A stretch of 58,645 nucleotides of DNA from the NCBI GenBank assembly GCA_022824865.1, contig JAJDZD010000047.1, positions 1-58,645 of the forward strand, read 5' to 3'. Of this stretch, positions 44,663 to 54,127 are shown one piece after another; within the stretch, counting starts at the first letter, position 1, and every line of letters starts with the position of its first letter. The notes below the pieces were generated by a model that had not been told where the DNA came from, did not search any database, and saw only the letters and a list, made by a program, of their open reading frames with translations. The DNA is from Chloroflexota bacterium (GTDB lineage: Bacteria > Chloroflexota > UBA11872). Made by a program: the position numbers and the translations under genes.

Positions 44663-46300
44663 ATGGGCATCAGTTCAAATATGACCCGACGCCGGATGCT
44701 GCGCATCGCCGGTGGTCTGGGTGTAAGCGCGGCTGGCGTCGCGGCCCTGGCGGCCTGCGGCGAGTCCGAGCCGCAGATCATCACCAAGGAAGTCCCGGTA
44801 GAGACGACGGTCATCAAGGAAGTTCCGGTCGAGAAGATCGTCCGTGAGACCGAAGTCAGAGAAGTCCCGGTCGAACGGATCGTTACGCAGGAGAAGATCG
44901 TTACCCAGCAAGTCGAGGTACCGGTTGAGCGCGTCGTGACGCAAGTCGTGGAGCGCGAAAAGGTCGTCGAGAAGGTCGTGACCAAGGAAGTCGAGGTCAT
45001 GGTCGAGGCGCCGATGCAGAAGGCGCCGGTTCGGCTGGAGTTCTCCACCGACTGGGGTTCCGGGGTTCGCGCGGCCACGCACAAGTTCATGGCCGAGCAG
45101 TACAACAAGGTCAACCCCCACGTCACCGTGGACATCCTCATCATCTCGGGTTCCGGCGGCAGCACCGCCGTTGGCTATTCCGGCATCCTGACGAACCTGC
45201 TGGTGGCGGGTTCTGGGCCGGAGCTAATGTCCGAGCTCTGGTGGAACGCTGACCTTTACAACCTGGACCTCGAGCCGCACATGCAGCGAGAGGGGTTGAC
45301 GAAGGACGACTTCTGGTGGCACGACGGCTACCTGGTCGACAAGGACGGGGTCACCCGTGGCGTGCCCTACGGCGTCTACGTGGGCGCCATGATGGCCAAC
45401 CTGAGCCTGGTCGAGCGGTTCGGCGTCACCATTCCCGACAAGGACTACTCGTTCGACGAACTGCGCGACCTGGCGGCCCAGATGCGCGACCCTGAGACCA
45501 ACGTTTGGGGTTTTGAGCGTCAGACCTACAGTTGGAACCAGGGCTTCGCCGAGCGCTTTGCCAGCGAGGGCGCCAAGTGGTACGACACGGCGACCGAGAC
45601 GTCCACCGCTTCGATCGCCACGCAGCCCGGCGGCAACTCCGTTGAGGCGTTCGCCGACTGGTGGAAGCTGGCCTGGGAAGACGGCGTGTCGCCAAACACC
45701 GACGAGGTACAGGCCACGCTGGAGTCGCCGGCCAATACGTCAGGCTCGAACAACCTGTTTGCCACAGGCCTGATCGGTATGTCCGGCTTCGGGTACAACT
45801 CGGGCGGGGGCATCAAGAACCGCATCGGCGGTCGCTTCGACTTCCACGTGTTCTGGCCCTACCAGTCGCCCTACTCGGGGCTCCGCGGTTACCACAACGA
45901 GACCAACAACATCGTGGTCAACCGGGCGGCCGAAGAGCGCGGCAACGCCGAGGAGGCCGCCGGGCTTGCCTTCTTCTGGCACGGCGACATCATGGCGCCG
46001 TACCTGGCCGAGTTCCAGCCCGTGGTTCCGGCCGTCAAGAACATCTGGAACAGCCCGTTCATTACCGAGTTCGCCAGCGGAACGGACAACTTCCCCGACC
46101 TGGCCGCTGAGGCCGAGGCCGTGGGCCAGTTCCGCGAGAACTGGGTCCGCGGCACCCACTCGCACCCGAACTGGTTGGAGTGGTTCCGTCTCTCCCGCGC
46201 CAAGTTGACCGACCGGGCGCTGGTTGGCGGCGAGAGCCCCTACCAGATGATGGAAGAGTTGGACGCCGAGGGAACCGAAGCTCTCCGGCGCGAGGTCTAG
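44663..46300 (+). CDS. Extracellular sugar-binding lipoprotein of an ABC importer
   Basis: The 545 residues begin with a twin-arginine-like signal (TRRRMLRIAGG) and a lipobox ending VAALAAC, with the Cys at about residue 32. A stalk of about 80 residues made of repeated K/E/V/P motifs (KEVPVE, VEKIV, VEVPVE) separates the lipid anchor from a type-1 extracellular solute-binding domain, with FWWHDGYLVD and GGNSVEAFADWWK typical of the carbohydrate family. Such stalks are common in Chloroflexota. AGGGAGG lies nine bases before the ATG. A stem-loop after the stop separates it from the permease genes. Confidence 0.9.
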   Translation: MGISSNMTRRRMLRIAGGLGVSAAGVAALAACGESEPQIITKEVPVETTVIKEVPVEKIVRETEVREVPVERIVTQEKIVTQQVEVPVERVVTQVVEREKVVEKVVTKEVEVMVEAPMQKAPVRLEFSTDWGSGVRAATHKFMAEQYNKVNPHVTVDILIISGSGGSTAVGYSGILTNLLVAGSGPELMSELWWNADLYNLDLEPHMQREGLTKDDFWWHDGYLVDKDGVTRGVPYGVYVGAMMANLSLVERFGVTIPDKDYSFDELRDLAAQMRDPETNVWGFERQTYSWNQGFAERFASEGAKWYDTATETSTASIATQPGGNSVEAFADWWKLAWEDGVSPNTDEVQATLESPANTSGSNNLFATGLIGMSGFGYNSGGGIKNRIGGRFDFHVFWPYQSPYSGLRGYHNETNNIVVNRAAEERGNAEEAAGLAFFWHGDIMAPYLAEFQPVVPAVKNIWNSPFITEFASGTDNFPDLAAEAEAVGQFRENWVRGTHSHPNWLEWFRLSRAKLTDRALVGGESPYQMMEELDAEGTEALRREV

Positions 46301-46316
46301 GCTTTCAGGATTTGTT

Positions 46317-46349
46317 CCGGTGGGGACGCCGCTCAGGCGTCCCCACCGG
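46317..46349 (+). terminator. Strong intercistronic stem-loop after the binding-protein gene
   Basis: CCGGTGGGGACGCC and GGCGTCCCCACCGG flank GCTCA: a perfect 14-bp GC-rich stem with a five-base loop, 17 bases after the stop. No T-run follows (GGCTATCCAATAGC), so it resembles a partial terminator or an mRNA 3'-end stabiliser, as seen in other binding-protein operons. It would raise binding protein over permease levels. Confidence 0.65.
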
Positions 46350-46422
46350 CTATCCAATAGCATCCCAGGCCAGACACTTCGGTTGTCTAGGCGCAGACGG
46401 GCAATTGGCCCGGAGGTGAGGC

Positions 46423-47379
46423 GTGGCGTCGAGCAGCCTTAGCGCGAATACGACGGATCTGCGCGAGCCGCCTGCACCCCTGTCACGTTGGCGTGCCGCA
46501 CGCAAGTGGATTGCCGCCCAGGAAGGCTGGGTCTTCATCTTCCCCTGGGTCGTGGGATTCATCCTGCTCGACCTTGGCCCCTACATATTCGCGCTGATCA
46601 TCTCGTTCCTGAACTGGGATGTGGGTCGCCCGCCGACATACATCGGCCTGCGCAACTATCAGGCTGCCTTCACCGATCCGCTAGTCGGCAAGAGCCTCTG
46701 GAATACCGCCTACTACACCCTGTTCCACGTACCCGGGTCCACGATCATTGCGTTCGCGGTGGCCGGCCTGCTCAATCAGCGGGTCCGCGGCATGCCGATC
46801 TGGCGCACGATGTACTACATCCCCTCCGTCACGTCCGGCGTGGGCATGGCATTGATCTGGATCTGGCTGTTCGCACCGCGCGGAGCGCTCAACGGCATGC
46901 TCGGCTGGTTCGGAATCGAGGGGCCTCGCTGGCTGACCTCGACCACCTGGGCCATGCCGGCCCTCATCATCATGAGCTTCTGGGGCGTGGGTTCCTCGAT
47001 GGTGATTTTCCTCGCCGGCCTGCAGGGCGTACCCCAACACCTCTACGAGGCGGCCGAAGTAGATGGCGGCGGCTGGTGGGCCAAAGTCCGACATGTGACC
47101 ATTCCCATGATGACTCCCTACATATTCCTGAGCCTGATCCTTGGCGTGATTGGCTCCTTCCAGGTCGTGACCCAGGCGCTGCTCATGACCGAGGGCGGCC
47201 CGGACAACGCCACACTGTTCATCCTGCTCTACATCTGGATCATGGGCTGGAACGCCTTCAAGATGGGCTATGCCGCCTCGATCTCCTGGATCCTCTTCGC
47301 CATAATCTTTGCGGCCACAATCGTTCAGTTCCTGGGCGCCAGACGCTGGGTCTACTACGAATACCAGGAGCCGGGCTAG
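46423..47379 (+). CDS. ABC sugar transporter permease (MalF-like)
   Basis: The 318 residues hold about six membrane segments (FPWVVGFILLDLGPYIFALI, FAVAGLLNQ, ISWILFAIIFAATIV) and the EAA-type loop YEAAEVDGGGWWAKVRHVTIPMM that contacts the ATPase. IWIWLFAPRGALNG is typical of the carbohydrate CUT1 family. GGAGGTGAG lies eight bases before the GTG start. The second permease begins right at its stop. Confidence 0.92.
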   Translation: MASSSLSANTTDLREPPAPLSRWRAARKWIAAQEGWVFIFPWVVGFILLDLGPYIFALIISFLNWDVGRPPTYIGLRNYQAAFTDPLVGKSLWNTAYYTLFHVPGSTIIAFAVAGLLNQRVRGMPIWRTMYYIPSVTSGVGMALIWIWLFAPRGALNGMLGWFGIEGPRWLTSTTWAMPALIIMSFWGVGSSMVIFLAGLQGVPQHLYEAAEVDGGGWWAKVRHVTIPMMTPYIFLSLILGVIGSFQVVTQALLMTEGGPDNATLFILLYIWIMGWNAFKMGYAASISWILFAIIFAATIVQFLGARRWVYYEYQEPG

Positions 47380-48255
47380 ATGTCGGCGACAACGGCCGGA
47401 ATGGAGCGGCGACGGCCGATTGTGCTGCGCGCGTTTCGCTGGACCCGGCGAATCCTCCTCTACCTCATTGTGGTCGGCGGCTCGTTTGTCTACATGTACC
47501 CCGTCTTCTTCATGCTGCGAACCTCACTGACCAAGGAGTCCGACCTCTACGTCGTCCCGCCGATCATCGTTCCCCTGCCGCCGGTGTGGGAAAACTACGC
47601 CATCATGTGGCAGAACGGACCCACGTGGTCGTGGATCAAGAACTCCCTCATCGTGGTCTCGTTCAGCGTGGTCGCTGAGACGGTAACCAGCGTGTCAGTG
47701 GCTTATGGCTTCGCGCGCACCCGTTTCGCGGCGCGCGACAAGCTCTTTATCGGCGTGCTGGCCACGATGATGCTCCCGGGCGCCGTCACGCTGATCCCGC
47801 GCTGGCTGATCTTCCACCGCCTGGACATGATCGACACCTTGTGGCCATTGTTGATTCCGCGGCTCTTTGGAACCGCCTTCTACATTTTCATCATGCGGCA
47901 ATTCTTCCTCACGCTGCCGCGCGAGCTTGACGACGCGGCCCGCATCGACGGCGCGTCCCACCTCCAGATCCTGCGCAAGGTCGTCATCCCACTCTCGGTC
48001 CCCGCCATCGCAACCATTGCGGTCTTCTCGTTCATGAACCGCTGGAATGACTTCCTGGAGCCCCTGATCTACCTCCTGCGTACCGAGAATCTCACCCTTG
48101 CGGTAGGCCTGAGATTCTTCGTCTCCAGGTTCGGCACCGAATACCACCTGCTCATGGCTGGCGCCATGCTGCTCATCGTCCCCATGATCTTCGCCTTCTT
48201 CCTGGCCCAGAAGCAGTTCATCCGCGGCATCGCCCTAACCGGCATCAAGGGCTAA
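47380..48255 (+). CDS. ABC sugar transporter permease (MalG-like)
   Basis: The 291 residues show the second CUT1 permease: FVYMYPVFFMLRTSLT, VAYGFARTRFAAR, ELDDAARIDGASHLQILRKVVIPLSVPAIATIAVFSFMNRWNDFLEPLIYL with the EAA loop, and a final transmembrane part. The ATG follows the previous stop directly. No ATP-binding protein gene is in the window, so a shared ATPase (MsmK or MalK type) is presumed. Confidence 0.92.
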   Translation: MSATTAGMERRRPIVLRAFRWTRRILLYLIVVGGSFVYMYPVFFMLRTSLTKESDLYVVPPIIVPLPPVWENYAIMWQNGPTWSWIKNSLIVVSFSVVAETVTSVSVAYGFARTRFAARDKLFIGVLATMMLPGAVTLIPRWLIFHRLDMIDTLWPLLIPRLFGTAFYIFIMRQFFLTLPRELDDAARIDGASHLQILRKVVIPLSVPAIATIAVFSFMNRWNDFLEPLIYLLRTENLTLAVGLRFFVSRFGTEYHLLMAGAMLLIVPMIFAFFLAQKQFIRGIALTGIKG

Positions 48256-48376
48256 CGCACTCCCCCCTAACGCTCCTCGCTTCAGCAGACATCGTGAAGG
48301 GCGCGTGCTGGTCGCGCGGGACTTCCGGGCTGTCTATCCTGAGCATCGGCCAGTCTTCAGCGTCGAAGGACTCCAC

Positions 48377-49873
48377 ATGAGCGCCAACCCAGCCAGCACC
48401 GATGGCTTCCTCCTCCTGGACCGTGTGGAGTCTTGCCACAACGTCGTCCGGGCCGTCTGCAAGGCCGAAAAGCACCCGCTCAACCCCGTGCTCCCGCTCG
48501 GCGACATCCACGAGTGGGACTCCACCCACTGCGCCCCCTGGTCATCCCAGAGCGTCATCTACGACGAAGATGACAAGCTCTTCAAGGCCTGGTACGCCGG
48601 ATCCGACATGGGCGGCGCCAGTTGGTGGGCGACCGGCTATGCCATAAGTGAAGACGGCGTCAACTGGCACAAGCCGAACCTGGGGATGTTCGAGTACAAG
48701 GGCAGCAAGCAAAACAACATCGTCATTGAAGGCCGCGGCCCCATCATCAAGGACGATGCCGAGCCTGACCCCAACAAGCGCTACAAGGGCATCAAGCGCC
48801 TCCACAGCTACGTTGGCGAGCCTGCCTACAGCGAACACGGCGCGCGCGCCATCTTCTCCCCGGACGGCATCAACTGGACCACCGGCGAGCGAATCCTGCT
48901 TCCGCGCTGGGGTGGACGACCGCCAGACGTCGGCGTTCTGGTCCGTGACGATCAGGACCCCGATCCAAGCCGGCGTTTCAAATTCGTCTACCAGTGGATG
49001 GTCGACATTGACGAGCCCCACCAGAAGCAATTCGCCAAGCGAAACCCGTCTCAGGGTCGAGCCAAGTTCCTGGCCTACGGTCCCGACATCGAGAACTTCC
49101 GCGAAGCCGACGAAAACCCGCTGATTTCACCCAACGACGGCCTAGAGGAAGAAGACCACCACGTCATGATGGGCCCATACGGCGGCGCCTGGATCATGGC
49201 CTACGAGTACGGCTGGTACGTGCCCAGCGACTACGGGCTCTACGGCATGTATGGCGGAGACATTCGCCTGGCGGTCAGCGCCGACGGCGCCAACTTCGAG
49301 CGCGTCAACCCTCACCAGCCCACCATCCCCCGCGGCGCCCACACCGAGTGGGACGGCGGCCTGCTCGTCATCTCCGACAAGCCCGTCGTCAAGGACGGCA
49401 CCATTTACCTCTACTACGGCGGCGCCGCCGAGGACTTCACCACCTGGCCGCCCGAGAACTTCATTCCGGGCGTCGACTACGGCGGGTCCGGCAGCGGCTC
49501 CGGACGCGTCGTGCGCATGGGCCTTGCCACCCTCCGCGAGGACGGCTTCACCTGCCTCGAAACCCCCGACCGCGAAACCCCCGGCCACGCCACGACCACG
49601 CCTATTGATTCGGCCGGTCTCACGAACCTCTCAATCAACGTCGGCGACGTTCGTCAAAACCGCAGCTGGATCGAAGTCGAAGTCCTCGACCCCGACACCA
49701 ACCAGCCCCTCGAAGGCTTCACCCGCCGGGACTCCGACGACATCTTCATCGACGGCCTGCGCCGGCCCGTTGCATGGAACGGCAAGAACCTGTCCGACCT
49801 GCAATCCGGCAAGTTCAAGCTCCGCTTCTGGCTCTACGGCGCCGCCCGCCTCTATGCCTACGGGTTGTCGTAG
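48377..49873 (+). CDS. Beta-propeller glycosidase-like protein, family not identified (copy A)
   Basis: The 498 residues have propeller-like blades with repeated WY and DG.NW elements: FKAWYAGSDMGGASWWATGYAISEDGVNWHKP, NNIVIEGRG, ARAIFSPDGINWTTGE, RLAVSADGANFERV and IYLYYGGAAEDF. A beta-sandwich-like tail ends WNGKNLSDLQSGKFKLRFWLYGAARLYAYG. The layout resembles GH32/43-type enzymes but I see no NDPNG or other named catalytic motif. No signal peptide is evident. AAGGA lies upstream of the ATG. The gene follows the two permeases and precedes the sialidase-like gene. Function is inferred from context only. Confidence 0.7.
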   Translation: MSANPASTDGFLLLDRVESCHNVVRAVCKAEKHPLNPVLPLGDIHEWDSTHCAPWSSQSVIYDEDDKLFKAWYAGSDMGGASWWATGYAISEDGVNWHKPNLGMFEYKGSKQNNIVIEGRGPIIKDDAEPDPNKRYKGIKRLHSYVGEPAYSEHGARAIFSPDGINWTTGERILLPRWGGRPPDVGVLVRDDQDPDPSRRFKFVYQWMVDIDEPHQKQFAKRNPSQGRAKFLAYGPDIENFREADENPLISPNDGLEEEDHHVMMGPYGGAWIMAYEYGWYVPSDYGLYGMYGGDIRLAVSADGANFERVNPHQPTIPRGAHTEWDGGLLVISDKPVVKDGTIYLYYGGAAEDFTTWPPENFIPGVDYGGSGSGSGRVVRMGLATLREDGFTCLETPDRETPGHATTTPIDSAGLTNLSINVGDVRQNRSWIEVEVLDPDTNQPLEGFTRRDSDDIFIDGLRRPVAWNGKNLSDLQSGKFKLRFWLYGAARLYAYGLS

Positions 49874-49906
49874 GGCGCGATTTCGCCCTTCGGCAATGTC
49901 GACCAA

Positions 49907-51190
49907 ATGAGTCAGCGCTACGCGCCGCAACGCCTGGCGGAGACAATCAACCTGCAGGACCGGCAGGTCGATCTGGCCGCACCGCCGGGCGAACTGGTCG
50001 TTCGCGAACACCTCGGCCTCATCACTGCCCCATCCGTCGACGGCCACGTCGTCTACCGCACCGAGCGCGGCACCCTCTTCGAAACCCGGGCCACGAAGAC
50101 GCCCGGCGGCGACTACCTCCTGATGTTCCCCGCCAACACCCTCACCGTCCCCGAAGGCCGCTGCCACTATGGTCGCCAGGAACGCAAGGCCAACGATCTG
50201 GTGGCCTTCCGTTCAAGTGATCGGGGAGAGACCTGGCACGGGCCGACGCGGCCCATCGACATCGACTACAACCTCCACGGCTTCATCCCGCTTATGCCTC
50301 GCGCCGGCAGCGGTGTCCCCGAAGGCCGCATCTACTGCTTCGGCACCCAGCCGATCTGGGCCCTCCACACGACCAGGCGCGGCCTGCACGAAAACGCGCC
50401 AATCGGCTTCCGCTACTCCAACGACGACGGCCACACTTGGTCCGAGGTACGGCTGATTCAGCCAACCAACGATCCCGGCTTCACCGGCATGTCCGTCATG
50501 CGCATGTGCGAAACCGAGGCCGGAACCTGGCTGCTCGGCGCCCACGAAGCCGATTGGTCCTACCGCCCGCTCATGACCCGCCAGTACATCCTCCGCTCCG
50601 AAGACCAGGGCCAGTCCTGGGAGCTGCTGCCCCACGCCCGTCACGGCGGCTGGCACGCCGGCGGCTTCAACCGCATGGACGAGCTGCGCCCAATCGACTT
50701 GGGCGGCGGCGAGATTTACGCCATGGCCCGAACCCCCGAAGGCCACCTCTGGAACCTCCGCAGCCACGACGACGGCCGCACCTGGTCAGACCCTCAACCT
50801 ACCCCGCTGGTACATCCCGACGCCCCGCCCATGCTCTTCAAGCTCTCCAACGGCGACCTCGCGGCCTTCCACCACAACCGCCACCACGACCTCGACTACA
50901 CCGGCCTCAGCGGCGACAAGGAATCCCTGATGGGCGACCGCTCCGAAATCTGGGTCGCCGTCTCCTCCGATGGTGGACGCACCTGGGGCCGGCCCCGCTT
51001 CGTCTTCGCCAACGCCCTCGCCCCCGTCTACGACATCCCATTCATGAACCACCAGTGCTCCTACATCGATGCCTTCGTCGACGACGGCGTCCTCAACCTC
51101 TTCGTCCCCCACCGCTGGCACCAGGCCCTGCACCTGCGCCTTCCCGAAGCATCCCTGGCCGGGTTACAGACTGCCGCCGAAATATTCTGA
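49907..51190 (+). CDS. Sialidase-superfamily (BNR/Asp-box) protein
   Basis: The 427 residues hold at least five Asp-box repeats, S-x-D-x-G-x-x-W: SSDRGETW, SNDDGHTW, SEDQGQSW, SHDDGRTW and SSDGGRTW. These mark the six-bladed sialidase fold. True sialidases also need an Arg triad and a Tyr/Glu pair, which cannot be confirmed by eye; many family members have other substrates. No signal peptide is seen. It begins 33 bases after copy A of the propeller genes. Confidence 0.82.
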   Translation: MSQRYAPQRLAETINLQDRQVDLAAPPGELVVREHLGLITAPSVDGHVVYRTERGTLFETRATKTPGGDYLLMFPANTLTVPEGRCHYGRQERKANDLVAFRSSDRGETWHGPTRPIDIDYNLHGFIPLMPRAGSGVPEGRIYCFGTQPIWALHTTRRGLHENAPIGFRYSNDDGHTWSEVRLIQPTNDPGFTGMSVMRMCETEAGTWLLGAHEADWSYRPLMTRQYILRSEDQGQSWELLPHARHGGWHAGGFNRMDELRPIDLGGGEIYAMARTPEGHLWNLRSHDDGRTWSDPQPTPLVHPDAPPMLFKLSNGDLAAFHHNRHHDLDYTGLSGDKESLMGDRSEIWVAVSSDGGRTWGRPRFVFANALAPVYDIPFMNHQCSYIDAFVDDGVLNLFVPHRWHQALHLRLPEASLAGLQTAAEIF

Positions 51191-51261
51191 CCTAGCCTCA
51201 GGCGCCGCCCCAACTACCCAGGCTACGCCCGCACACAGGACTCAATTCCTGCTGCTGAGTT

Positions 51262-51273
51262 TTATGTAAAGTT
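51262..51273 (+). repeat. TTATGTAAAGTT motif, copy 3
   Basis: This copy lies 71 bases after the stop of the sialidase-like gene and 69 bases before the end of the convergent dehydrogenase gene. Its twelve bases match copy 1 exactly (18511) and differ from copy 2 in one base. Confidence 0.4.
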
Positions 51274-51341
51274 CCACATCTCGATTGAAGCGCAAGGCAC
51301 TTCTCTCCGGCGCCCGCAACGACCGCGAGTCTCCCCCGAAC

Positions 51342-52298
51342 CTAATACCCCCGCTCGAGATCGCAGACATACGCCAGCGGCCGCCCCTCGACAAAGCGAC
51401 AGACCTGGTCCTCAAGCGTTTGCCGCCGTTGCTTCCACATGCTCGGTGTAACCCCCGAGCAGTGCGGCGAGATCAGCACGTTGTCCATGTCCCACAGCGG
51501 ACTCTCGGCGGGCAGCGGCTCCGTTTTCGTCGCATCCAGCCCGGCCCCCGACAGGCGACCCGAACACAATCCCTCCGCCAGCGCGTCCTCGTCCACGATC
51601 CCGCCGCGCGATATCACGATCACCGCGGCGCCCTGTTTCAGCAGCCCGATCCGTCGGGCGTCGATCATGTTCCGCGTGCCCGGGGTTATGGGAACGGTCA
51701 CGACCAGCCAGTCGGTCTCGGCCAGCAGTTCATCCAGCCGCTCAACACCGCCAATCTCGCGAATGCCCGCCGGCACGTCCGTGGGCGTCGGATCGATCGC
51801 CGACACCTGCATCCCAAAGCTCTGCGCCCGCTGAAACACGGCGCGCCCAATGCCGCCCAGTCCAATCAGCAGCATGGAAGAGCCGTCAAGGTCGCGCAGC
51901 TGGCGCTCGTACGACCCGGTGTCCCAACGCCGAGCCCGCTGATCGTCCATCAGCCGGTGACCCTGGTGCGCCAGCGACAGCACGAAGAACATCACGTGGT
52001 CCGCGATCGGACTCGTGTGCGCCCCCGGCGAATTCGTCACCACGATCCCGGACTCGGCAATACCCGGGCTGAGCATCGTGTTGTTGATCCCCATCCCCGG
52101 CACGTGAATCCAGCGCAGCCGCTGCGCCGCGGCTATCGCTTCGGGCTCCGGCCAGCCCAGGAACGCATCGGCATCCACGATCTCGCGCACCTCGTCCGGA
52201 TCGGTAAGAGCCATGGAGAAGGTGGCCTCGGGAAAGCGCGCCTCCAGCCGCTCCGCGTAGTCCTCGCCGAACTGACCGGTTCCAATCACAATCTTCAT
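51342..52298 (-). CDS. D-2-hydroxyacid dehydrogenase
   Basis: The 318 residues show the NAD-binding motif LIGLGGIGRAV, and active-site elements VVISRGGIVDEDAL (Arg) and SPHCSGVTP (His), with VTVPITPGTRNMI between. The family oxidises D-2-hydroxyacids or reduces 2-oxoacids (glycerate, phosphoglycerate, lactate types). In this locus it could handle a sugar-acid breakdown product (inference). It is the only non-hydrolase among the minus-strand genes of the block and follows copy B of the propeller genes on the same strand. Confidence 0.9.
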   Translation of the reverse strand: MKIVIGTGQFGEDYAERLEARFPEATFSMALTDPDEVREIVDADAFLGWPEPEAIAAAQRLRWIHVPGMGINNTMLSPGIAESGIVVTNSPGAHTSPIADHVMFFVLSLAHQGHRLMDDQRARRWDTGSYERQLRDLDGSSMLLIGLGGIGRAVFQRAQSFGMQVSAIDPTPTDVPAGIREIGGVERLDELLAETDWLVVTVPITPGTRNMIDARRIGLLKQGAAVIVISRGGIVDEDALAEGLCSGRLSGAGLDATKTEPLPAESPLWDMDNVLISPHCSGVTPSMWKQRRQTLEDQVCRFVEGRPLAYVCDLERGY

Positions 52299-52376
52299 CA
52301 GCGCGTCACCCTCGGTGCTTCCCGCAACTAGGCGCCACCGTAAGTCTATGCCGACCCGCTGGCTGCTCCGCTGCGG

Positions 52377-53954
52377 CTAGCTCGCGACCTCGAAGCCGTA
52401 CAGCGTCGCCTTCCGCAGCTTGAACTGAAGAACCACCGGTCCATGCCTCGAAAGCGGCAACGCTTTGCTCCCGTTCCAGTCCACCGGCACACTCAGGTGA
52501 TCGCCCTGGATCGACCGGCTCTGGCCCACCTCGACCCAGGCGCCATGACCAGGACGCGACGTCCACCCCGGCCCGCGCTCCAGCGCCGTAACCCGGACCT
52601 CGCCGTCGGCAGCCGTCTTCACGTTCAGCCGTACCTCACGCCCCTGCAGCTGCAACTGTGGCGTCGCGAACTCCCCATGCCCCTCCGCAACCAGCCCCGC
52701 AATCCTCCCGCGCTCCCATGTGGCATACGCCGTTGCGCTCTGCAGATTCTGTCGCGGGTACTTGTGCGGCAGGTCATTCCCCCCATACGGCGTGCCAATC
52801 CGGTCGCCCGCCAGCTCGACCAGGCCCTTGCAGGAAAACAGGCAGCCCGAGTCGAACGTCCCCTCCGGCCCCGGCTCCAGCACAGGTCCGCCAGGCACCC
52901 AATTCCACACCACGTCGTCCGAACTGGTCGCAACCGCCAGCGACGTAGTGTCCAGCGCCCGGTCGTACAGCGTCGGAAACATGATGTGCGTGGACGGATC
53001 GCCCGGATACGTCACCTTGCCGTTGGTATAGATGTCCGTGAATGCCAGGTCGTCCGGCGGCGTGGTCAACACCTGCTCCGGCAGCGGCCATTCGTAGAAG
53101 TCGCGTGTCTCGGCCCGCGCAATCGTCCGCCGGTCCCACGACCATCCCCGCGAATACCATACGTAGCTCTGCCGCTCCGCGTTCCAATCCACCACGTTCA
53201 TGGTGTCGCTGATGAAGATCACGACGGGCTCCGGATGCGCGGTCCATTTGATCCCGTCCGGCGACGTAGCTACGAAGAACCCGCGATCGGGATGCACCGC
53301 AATCCACGGGTCCACCCGCTCCGGATGCTCCCGCGCCCAATGAGTAATGACGTCCTTCGAGAGTCGGCCCATGTAAATCGCCTTGAACCGCTCATGCGCC
53401 GGCGCCTGAGGATCCAGGAATACCGACTCTCCATGGATTCCCGGCTCGCCCGCCAGTTCTCGGCCAAACACGATGTTCGTGGCCTCCTGCCCCTGCCACG
53501 CGTACTGACCGCAATCCGGCTTGCGCCACTCGACCCCGTCGTCGGATTCCGCGTAACACACGAATCCGCCCCAGTCGGGACCCCACTTCAGCGTCGCCGC
53601 GATCTCGGGATCCCAGTGGTCCGGCGCGATCGCGTGGTACCACATGCGGTACAGCCCGCCGTCGCGAATGATCGCCGGCCCGCCGTTGTTGTACTCCCAC
53701 GGCTCGGTACAGGTCAGAATCGGATCCGACCGTTCGGCCGGCTGCGTCCGCAACTCGATGCCGCGCGGAACATTCGCGTGCTCGGCGCGAATCTCATCCG
53801 GGTCCGCCGTCTCCCAGTAGTGAATCGGCGTGCCGTCCGCCCCAACCCACCGCGGTTGTCCGGCGCTGACGAACCGGTAGTCCATGATCGGGTGATACCC
53901 GGCGGCAACGTCGAACGGCGGAACCCGCCCCGGCAGCAACTCAGCCATCACCAT
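52377..53954 (-). CDS. Beta-propeller glycosidase-like protein, family not identified (copy B)
   Basis: The 525 residues parallel copy A: a start PPFDVAAGYHPIMDYRF, blades with YRMWYHAIAPDHWDPE, VCYAESDDGVEWRKPDCGQYAWQGQEATNIVFG, GFFVATSPDGIKWTAHPE, IFISDTMNVVDWN, and DTTSLAVATSSDDVVWNW, with the end KALPLSRHGPVVLQFKLRKATLYGFEV. The DG.xW elements and closing LxFKLxxAxLYxF match copy A. ATG at 53954; two further Met codons follow within three residues. No signal peptide is seen. Context suggests glycan hydrolysis in the cell. Confidence 0.7.
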   Translation of the reverse strand: MVMAELLPGRVPPFDVAAGYHPIMDYRFVSAGQPRWVGADGTPIHYWETADPDEIRAEHANVPRGIELRTQPAERSDPILTCTEPWEYNNGGPAIIRDGGLYRMWYHAIAPDHWDPEIAATLKWGPDWGGFVCYAESDDGVEWRKPDCGQYAWQGQEATNIVFGRELAGEPGIHGESVFLDPQAPAHERFKAIYMGRLSKDVITHWAREHPERVDPWIAVHPDRGFFVATSPDGIKWTAHPEPVVIFISDTMNVVDWNAERQSYVWYSRGWSWDRRTIARAETRDFYEWPLPEQVLTTPPDDLAFTDIYTNGKVTYPGDPSTHIMFPTLYDRALDTTSLAVATSSDDVVWNWVPGGPVLEPGPEGTFDSGCLFSCKGLVELAGDRIGTPYGGNDLPHKYPRQNLQSATAYATWERGRIAGLVAEGHGEFATPQLQLQGREVRLNVKTAADGEVRVTALERGPGWTSRPGHGAWVEVGQSRSIQGDHLSVPVDWNGSKALPLSRHGPVVLQFKLRKATLYGFEVAS

Positions 53955-54127
53955 CGCCCCTGTAGCGAACCCCGGCCGCGTCGCTGACTATATGCCCAAT
54001 TCGCCGCACCGGTCAGCCAGGCCACTCCCAACGGTAATGTCGATCCGGACTCTGAGATGTCCGCACGCGACCTCCAACCACTCGTGCGCCATAATCAAGC
54101 CGCGTCTGCTGCAACAGGTCCCGCGCC

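Noticed and set aside
52443-53987. Plus-strand open frame of 514 residues opposite propeller copy B
   Set aside because: Antisense and Arg/Pro/His-rich; the minus-strand frame has clear blade motifs.
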